Source: Candidatus Saccharimonadota bacterium
Lineage (GTDB): Bacteria > Patescibacteriota > Saccharimonadia > Saccharimonadales > Saccharimonadaceae
Length of the DNA: 64,000 nucleotides
Assembly: GCA_017406985.1 (NCBI GenBank)
Contig: JAFQXL010000004.1
Location: 490,006-554,005 of the forward strand
Direction: 5' to 3'
This document shows, piece by piece, positions 59,968-64,000 of this stretch; positions within the stretch are counted from its first letter, which is position 1; every line of letters begins with the position of its first letter. Both the position numbers and the translations under genes were made by a program. Below the pieces are notes generated by a model. That model worked only from the letters and a program-made list of their open reading frames with translations, searched no databases and was not told the origin of the DNA.

Positions 59968-60399
59968 TTATGATACATCTTTATTTAATATATCTATCGT
60001 ATTTAAGTCTAGCTCGCCACCATAGAACTTATCAATTATTTTACTAAAAATTTCAATAGTAGGATTTACATAATTAAATAATGTCATGCAGGATTTTAAC
60101 TTTAAATCATCCGGATAATCAAGTATATTATCTATATTATCGTCTACCCTATATAAAGTATTAGAAATTTCAACTAAATTGTTTTTTAGGTATCCATTTT
60201 GTAAATATGCAGCCGCTTCATCTTTATTTTTTATGCCGTAAAATTTAGCAGTATCACTATAACCAAGATCTGCAAGTTGCGGAAATATATACCACATCCA
60301 ATGAGATCTTTTATGGCCATTTTTAATCTCCATTAATGCCACTTGGTAATCTCTTTTTTGAGCAGTTATAAATCTATCTAAATTATATTCACTATCCAT
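59968..60399 (-). CDS. DUF1810 family protein
   Basis: Start at 60399 (MDSEYNLDRFITAQ); the longer frame adds 49 residues of non-conserved basic sequence. 143 residues with the DUF1810 signature FITAQKRDYQVALMEIKNGHKRSHWMWYIFPQLADLGYS, then YLKNNLVEISNTLY and CMTLFNYV. Cytoplasmic, function unknown. It marks the beginning of the accessory end of the window. Confidence 0.85.
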   Translation of the reverse strand: MDSEYNLDRFITAQKRDYQVALMEIKNGHKRSHWMWYIFPQLADLGYSDTAKFYGIKNKDEAAAYLQNGYLKNNLVEISNTLYRVDDNIDNILDYPDDLKLKSCMTLFNYVNPTIEIFSKIIDKFYGGELDLNTIDILNKDVS

Positions 60400-60652
60400 C
60401 GGTTTATTTCTCGTACAAGTTACAAATATTTTAGTTGTTAGTGTCCTTTTTGTCAATTTTCTGTCAGAAAAGGAACATAGTTTATTTTGAAACTTGTGTT
60501 TAAAAAATAATGTAGATGTTTTGAAAGAGTGGGGAAGGAGATGCACGAATAAGCGTTTTTATGCTATTTTTACTCCTGCTTTTGACGGGGTTCGGAAATT
60601 GCAATTTTTGTAAAAGTAAGTTTAAATATGTAAAACATTTTAGGAGTTTATT

Positions 60653-60950
60653 ATGGCTATTGAGTTAGAAGGCGCGGTCGCGGTCGTACAAAAAAGAGAT
60701 TCGCAAGTGGCGCGAGAAATATGAGTCCGTCGCGAATGAAAACGGGCAAGACCACCCCATTATGGTTGAGGGTGAAACCACGGCCGGCTATTTCTGTCAG
60801 CTTATGGTGAATCCGCAAGAAGTTGCTAAGATTTTTGTTGATTACGACTATGCGCTTTATCGTGTTCTCGGCGAAGATGTGCCGGACGCTATGTGGGAAG
60901 ATTTAGGTCGAAAGTTTGGCTTAGAGCATGTTTGCTCGGTGGATCTATAG
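60653..60950 (+). pseudogene. Frameshifted small gene (about 98 aa if restored)
   Basis: ATG with AGGAG 6-10 bp upstream. The first frame (MAIELEGAVAVVQK) stops after 23 codons. Removing one A from the A6 run at about 60690 joins it to a long frame: EIRKWREKYESVANENG...TTAGYFCQLMVNPQEVAKIF...CSVDL. This is either a frameshift mutation, transcriptional slippage on A6, or a sequencing error. The shift needed (+1) is not the classic -1 A-AAA-AAG type. Family not recognised. Confidence 0.6.
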
Positions 60951-60959
60951 GATAATATG

Positions 60960-61721
60960 CTAGTATCGTGGCCGGACAAAGCATATTACATCAAGATTGC
61001 CGTGTCGATGACTTAGGTCTTTCTCAATCCCTCTTGGGTTAGAAATTCTTCCATCCGGATCATAAACGAAGCATATCAATGTGCTGCAATTGTGGTATTC
61101 GTTATAGCGCGCTATATCTACAAGAAGTTGATCTCCTAATTCCTTGTCTCCCAATCCTTTTCTTGTCATTTTTGTTTCAACGATAGTATCGCAATCTTTG
61201 ATGATAAAATCCATTCTAGCTGACTTTCCGGCATAGCTCGGTGTCCATTCTTCTGGTCTAACATCCTTAAAATATTGAAGTAGCAGGGCATGAAATAAAT
61301 CCTGCACATCATATTCATCGCTTACATCTAATGTATTACGATTATCGTGTCTTGAGCGTAATTGTCTAACGATGTTATGGAAATTATCTATTATGTTTGT
61401 TATGTCATTAATTGGGGTTTTGTTATTTATCCCCTTAAAGGTTCCATCGTCGAAATCTTCCTTTAATGCTTTTAAAATTCCGACTCCAGATTCAACTGAG
61501 CTTATATATCCTTTAGACACTTTATCTTTAAACTCTTTTACGTAAATATTGTCGGAGCTTAATTCAGTCTCCAGATAATTAATACATTGAGTTTTCCATG
61601 ATGTAAATTTTTCGTCATCCAAGGTAGGAAAGCCAATTACGTTAGGCGGATTCGGGGTATGTGTTTTTAATACCTCTTTCGCCTTTTCTATGAGTTTATC
61701 TATTTTAGAAGTATTATCCAT
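60960..61721 (-). CDS. DpnII/MboI-type restriction endonuclease-like protein
   Basis: 253 residues. The C-terminal ~130 residues match the REase_DpnII-MboI family: SRHDNRNTLDVSDEYDVQDLFHALLLQYFKDVRPEEWTPSYAGKSARMDFIIKDCDTIVETKMTR, a PD-(D/E)xK-like core (D in ARMDF, ExK in VETKM), then LICFVYDPDGRISNPRGIEKDL. The N-terminal half is helical. Last gene of a three-gene minus-strand operon, 7 bp after the helicase gene. Likely the effector nuclease of a defence cassette (inference). Confidence 0.82.
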   Translation of the reverse strand: MDNTSKIDKLIEKAKEVLKTHTPNPPNVIGFPTLDDEKFTSWKTQCINYLETELSSDNIYVKEFKDKVSKGYISSVESGVGILKALKEDFDDGTFKGINNKTPINDITNIIDNFHNIVRQLRSRHDNRNTLDVSDEYDVQDLFHALLLQYFKDVRPEEWTPSYAGKSARMDFIIKDCDTIVETKMTRKGLGDKELGDQLLVDIARYNEYHNCSTLICFVYDPDGRISNPRGIEKDLSHRHGNLDVICFVRPRY

Positions 61722-61728
61722 AGTTTAT

Positions 61729-63462
61729 TTATCCACGATTAAAAAAATCTGTTAAGTATTGTTTTAATTCTTTGTCGCACGCATAAATGTAAATACCTTT
61801 GACTGCGCGATTCATAAGAATCCTGTAGGTCCTTAAAACTTGCTCAAGCATATCTTCTTCGTTTATTTGTTCGTTATTAGCGACTTGGCGTTGGCTACGT
61901 TTCATAGCGCCGGAATCTGCGCAAGCTTTGCGGTTGAATACGAGTTTTCCGTCGCGATAAATCAAATCGTTACCGATGATAATCCCCACATAATTTAGGT
62001 CATCACCTTGCACGGTGTAAATGCTACCAACTTCTTTTGGCGCGTTCTTGGATCCGATCCAGTTATTCTGAGTGCTATTCCAGCGGAATTTCATGCCATC
62101 GATTTCGATGTCGTACGCGCTTTTATTGTTTTTGGAATTCCATTTCCAAGCAAAACCAGCCACCATGCGAGACAATCCATATTCAGCCTCACGCTTTTCC
62201 ATAGCTTCCGCAAAGTCTTTGATGTTATCGAAAATTTTCGCTTCAAATCCTTTGAAAGTTTCTTTTTCTCTAGGCCTAAAACCGTTTGATAGAATATCGT
62301 GAATATAATCGATATACTTTTTACCACCAAGTGAGCGCATTTGTGTTTTGAGATAGTACTCGCGTTTATTAAACTCGTCTGCATATTGCAAAATATCGCT
62401 ACGATTAATATTAGCCGGACGAATGCGCTGCTGATCGCTAAATACTAGAACTATATTCTTGGATTTAGCCATAATCCAGTCCAGTTCTGAGTGAATGCCG
62501 GTATCGCCGAAAATCTTCTGATCAATTTCGTGGACCTGCTTGCCCAATGTGCCGGTAACACCTACTTTCAGAAGATGCGCTTCATCTACTAACGTGATAT
62601 CGAAATAATCATCACATTTACCAAATTGGATTGGTGAAAAGATTCTAATATTTGCATCGCCGAGATCGATTTTATCGAATATTTTGCGGATGCGGCCGCA
62701 TAGTGATGGTTGTGGAATTACCAGGGCAATGCTTTTGTTTTTGAAGTTCTGGTTGATGTGTTCTAGCTCAAAGAAGATATTAAAGTTTGATTCGTCGTCG
62801 ATATCATCATTTTGGTTGTCGAATGATTGTAAATCAGCCAATAGTTTTGCGAGATACATGATGACGATAGTTTTACCGGTGCCGGCATCACCATCGATAA
62901 TCGATAGGCTCTTCCTATCGTCGCAAATTGCCTCGTCAATGTTTTGGATGATTTCAGTTACTACATTTAACTGTTCGAAGTTCAGGTTTTTGTATGGTGA
63001 GAACTTAAAAAGCTCAGAGTTGTTAATTTCTGAAATGGTTTTATCAGCAATTTTTAGCTCGCGAAGTCGGTTCCAGATTTCCTCGAAAGTTTTACGATAG
63101 TTGGTTCTATCATAATAATCGCGGTCGCACATACCGTCGTTGCGATTTAGGACCTTATACTTTCCGTCGCCGCTAAAATATTGAATGAGATAAGACTCTA
63201 AATCTAGTGCGACGCTTTTGTTGAATGTTTCATCGAAAACTACTTTTACTGATCCATGCCTGAGGCTCGACTTTTCGACATTCGCTAGGTGCTGGTTCAT
63301 GCGGTTTTTGAGATTTGTAGTTTCGCCAATGTAGATTTGCTGGTTGTTGTAAATCTGATAAACTACTGGCCAGTTTTCTTCCAAATGATCTTCTACGGCC
63401 AAGTTGTTGATTGCTTTTTGGTCGAAAGAGTAGTTTCTGATTTGGAAGGATTTTTCTGACAT
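61729..63462 (-). CDS. GIY-YIG nuclease fused to DUF2075 helicase/ATPase
   Basis: 577 residues. The N-terminal GIY-YIG domain (~30-105) reads VVYQIYNNQQIYIGETTNLKNRMNQHL, i.e. VYQIY/IYIGET in place of GIY/YIG, with the Arg helix and a late Glu (LDLESYLIQYF). The DUF2075 (Schlafen-like) P-loop ATPase (~165-570) has Walker A IDGDAGTGKTIVIM, Walker B ITLVDEAHLL, LVFSDQQRIRP, SIYTVQGDDLNYVGIIIG and YRILMNRAVKGIYIY. It begins 1 bp after the MazG-like stop, so the two are coupled. Confidence 0.87.
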   Translation of the reverse strand: MSEKSFQIRNYSFDQKAINNLAVEDHLEENWPVVYQIYNNQQIYIGETTNLKNRMNQHLANVEKSSLRHGSVKVVFDETFNKSVALDLESYLIQYFSGDGKYKVLNRNDGMCDRDYYDRTNYRKTFEEIWNRLRELKIADKTISEINNSELFKFSPYKNLNFEQLNVVTEIIQNIDEAICDDRKSLSIIDGDAGTGKTIVIMYLAKLLADLQSFDNQNDDIDDESNFNIFFELEHINQNFKNKSIALVIPQPSLCGRIRKIFDKIDLGDANIRIFSPIQFGKCDDYFDITLVDEAHLLKVGVTGTLGKQVHEIDQKIFGDTGIHSELDWIMAKSKNIVLVFSDQQRIRPANINRSDILQYADEFNKREYYLKTQMRSLGGKKYIDYIHDILSNGFRPREKETFKGFEAKIFDNIKDFAEAMEKREAEYGLSRMVAGFAWKWNSKNNKSAYDIEIDGMKFRWNSTQNNWIGSKNAPKEVGSIYTVQGDDLNYVGIIIGNDLIYRDGKLVFNRKACADSGAMKRSQRQVANNEQINEEDMLEQVLRTYRILMNRAVKGIYIYACDKELKQYLTDFFNRG

Positions 63463-63463
63463 A

Positions 63464-63778
63464 TTATAATTCCGTATATTTTTTACTATTGCCTTTAGAT
63501 TTGTTAACTGGGTACTTTTTAGAGTTTTCCTCTAATTTTTCCATAACGATATCCTCAAGACTGACGCCGAGCTTGTCAGCTAGGAGAATCGCGTAATTAA
63601 CTACATCGGCCAGTTCTTTGCAAACTTCCTTTTTGTCGTAGTTGTCGTTCCATTGAAAACATTCAAGAAGTTCACCGGACTCAATTGCAATTGATTTTGC
63701 CAAGTTAGCAGGGGAATGAAACTGATCCCAGTCTCTGTCTTTTGTGAATTTTACCACCGCCGCCTTGACTTCTTCCAT
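63464..63778 (-). CDS. MazG-like nucleotide pyrophosphohydrolase
   Basis: 104 residues, one MazG domain: NLAKSIAIESGELLECFQW (ExxE) and KEVCKELADVVNYAILLADKLG (ExxD), the Mg-binding helices. Hydrolyses (d)NTPs or ppGpp-like molecules. First gene of the cassette; leaderless promoter (TGATATAAT 6 bp before the ATG). Confidence 0.9.
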   Translation of the reverse strand: MEEVKAAVVKFTKDRDWDQFHSPANLAKSIAIESGELLECFQWNDNYDKKEVCKELADVVNYAILLADKLGVSLEDIVMEKLEENSKKYPVNKSKGNSKKYTEL

Positions 63779-63820
63779 ACCAATATTATATCACGAATAG
63801 CATATTACCAGATTGTGGGG

Positions 63821-64000
63821 CTACTTATTTTTAGCTATTTTGGTCTTTTTATCCTTAGGGAGTGCTTTGCTATTTTTTATCTTTAAGTGTTTACGAAATA
63901 TCCTCTCAATCTCGTCTTTGGATGCCTTAATTGCGCCTTTTTGATGCTTTTCCCAAGTTTTATACCATAAGTTGGGATCATTCGTATTGCCAGACCTAGC
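63821..64000 (-). CDS. C-terminal part of an unknown protein (cut by window edge)
   Basis: Minus-strand frame open from the edge to a TAG at 63821 (59 residues). Lys-rich with a helical segment WEKHQKGAIKASKDEIERIF and a basic tail. It lies upstream of the MazG-like gene in the same direction. Too little is present to name it. Confidence 0.55.
   Translation of the reverse strand, partial: ARSGNTNDPNLWYKTWEKHQKGAIKASKDEIERIFRKHLKIKNSKALPKDKKTKIAKNK

Noticed and set aside
60680..60700. Programmed -1 frameshift at A-AAA-AAG
   Set aside because: The downstream frame needs a +1 (or -2) shift, so the classic -1 slippery heptamer does not restore it.
1..64000. Alternative genetic code (UGA = Gly, code 25)
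   Set aside because: TGA ends recA, the DUF3800 gene and others at the expected family lengths, and no conserved motif contains an in-frame TGA.

Overview
The window looks like part of a small, host-dependent bacterial genome of the Candidate Phyla Radiation, most likely Saccharibacteria (TM7). This rests on gene content and was not tested by search. Six paralogous two-helix T4SS-pilin-like proteins lie close together. Gene spacing is tight, with many overlaps. Small proteins are frequent, and envelope and nucleotide-salvage genes are present. TGA is used as a stop throughout (recA, the DUF3800 gene), so the code is not the Gracilibacteria/SR1 code 25. A TGnTATAAT-type -10 box sits only 6-9 bp before the ATG of many genes, which suggests widespread leaderless transcription.

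Layout. 1-4.6 kb: a truncated secreted protein, the pilin paralogues, Hsp20 and a ComF-like protein. 4.6-7.6 kb: tRNA-Ser, pyrE, flavodoxin, a deaminase, then a tRNA cluster (Arg, Arg, Glu) embedded in hairpin repeats that copy tRNA ends. 7.6-17.6 kb: phosphoesterase, methyltransferase, DnaG with a cysteine-less zinc region, tilS, a PRC-barrel protein, groES-groEL under a CIRCE operator, and a HIT protein. 17.6-35 kb: a polyprenyl sugar transferase, valS, small proteins, a MATCAP/DUF1704-type metallopeptidase, a FemAB-like transferase, a secreted cutinase-like protein, a dCMP deaminase, recA-nudix-recX and def-fmt. 35-42 kb: tRNA-Gly and tRNA-His, a glutathione peroxidase remnant, dus, an adenylate-kinase-like protein, a membrane glycosyltransferase, queH and membrane proteins.

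42-49.7 kb is a complete type II-A CRISPR-Cas locus: tracrRNA (minus strand), cas9, cas1, cas2, csn2, a structured putative RNA, a DUF3800 gene, and an array of 8 identical 36-nt repeats with 7 spacers of 30 nt. The tracrRNA anti-repeat pairs with the repeat using the same GA/AAGU bulge layout as the Streptococcus pyogenes duplex. The tracrRNA has no terminator of its own. It runs straight into the 5' end of a co-oriented tRNA-Asp gene that is followed by a terminator, so RNase P may form the tracrRNA 3' end. This is the most interesting feature of the window.

49.7-59.9 kb: tRNA-Pro, a GT39-like membrane transferase, pyk-pgk, a DUF975 protein, a two-gene ABC exporter, tdk, an AlkD-like protein and tRNA-Lys. 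60-64 kb is an accessory end. It holds a DUF1810 protein, a small frameshifted gene and a three-gene minus-strand cassette (MazG-like, GIY-YIG/DUF2075 helicase, DpnII/MboI-type nuclease) that resembles a defence system.
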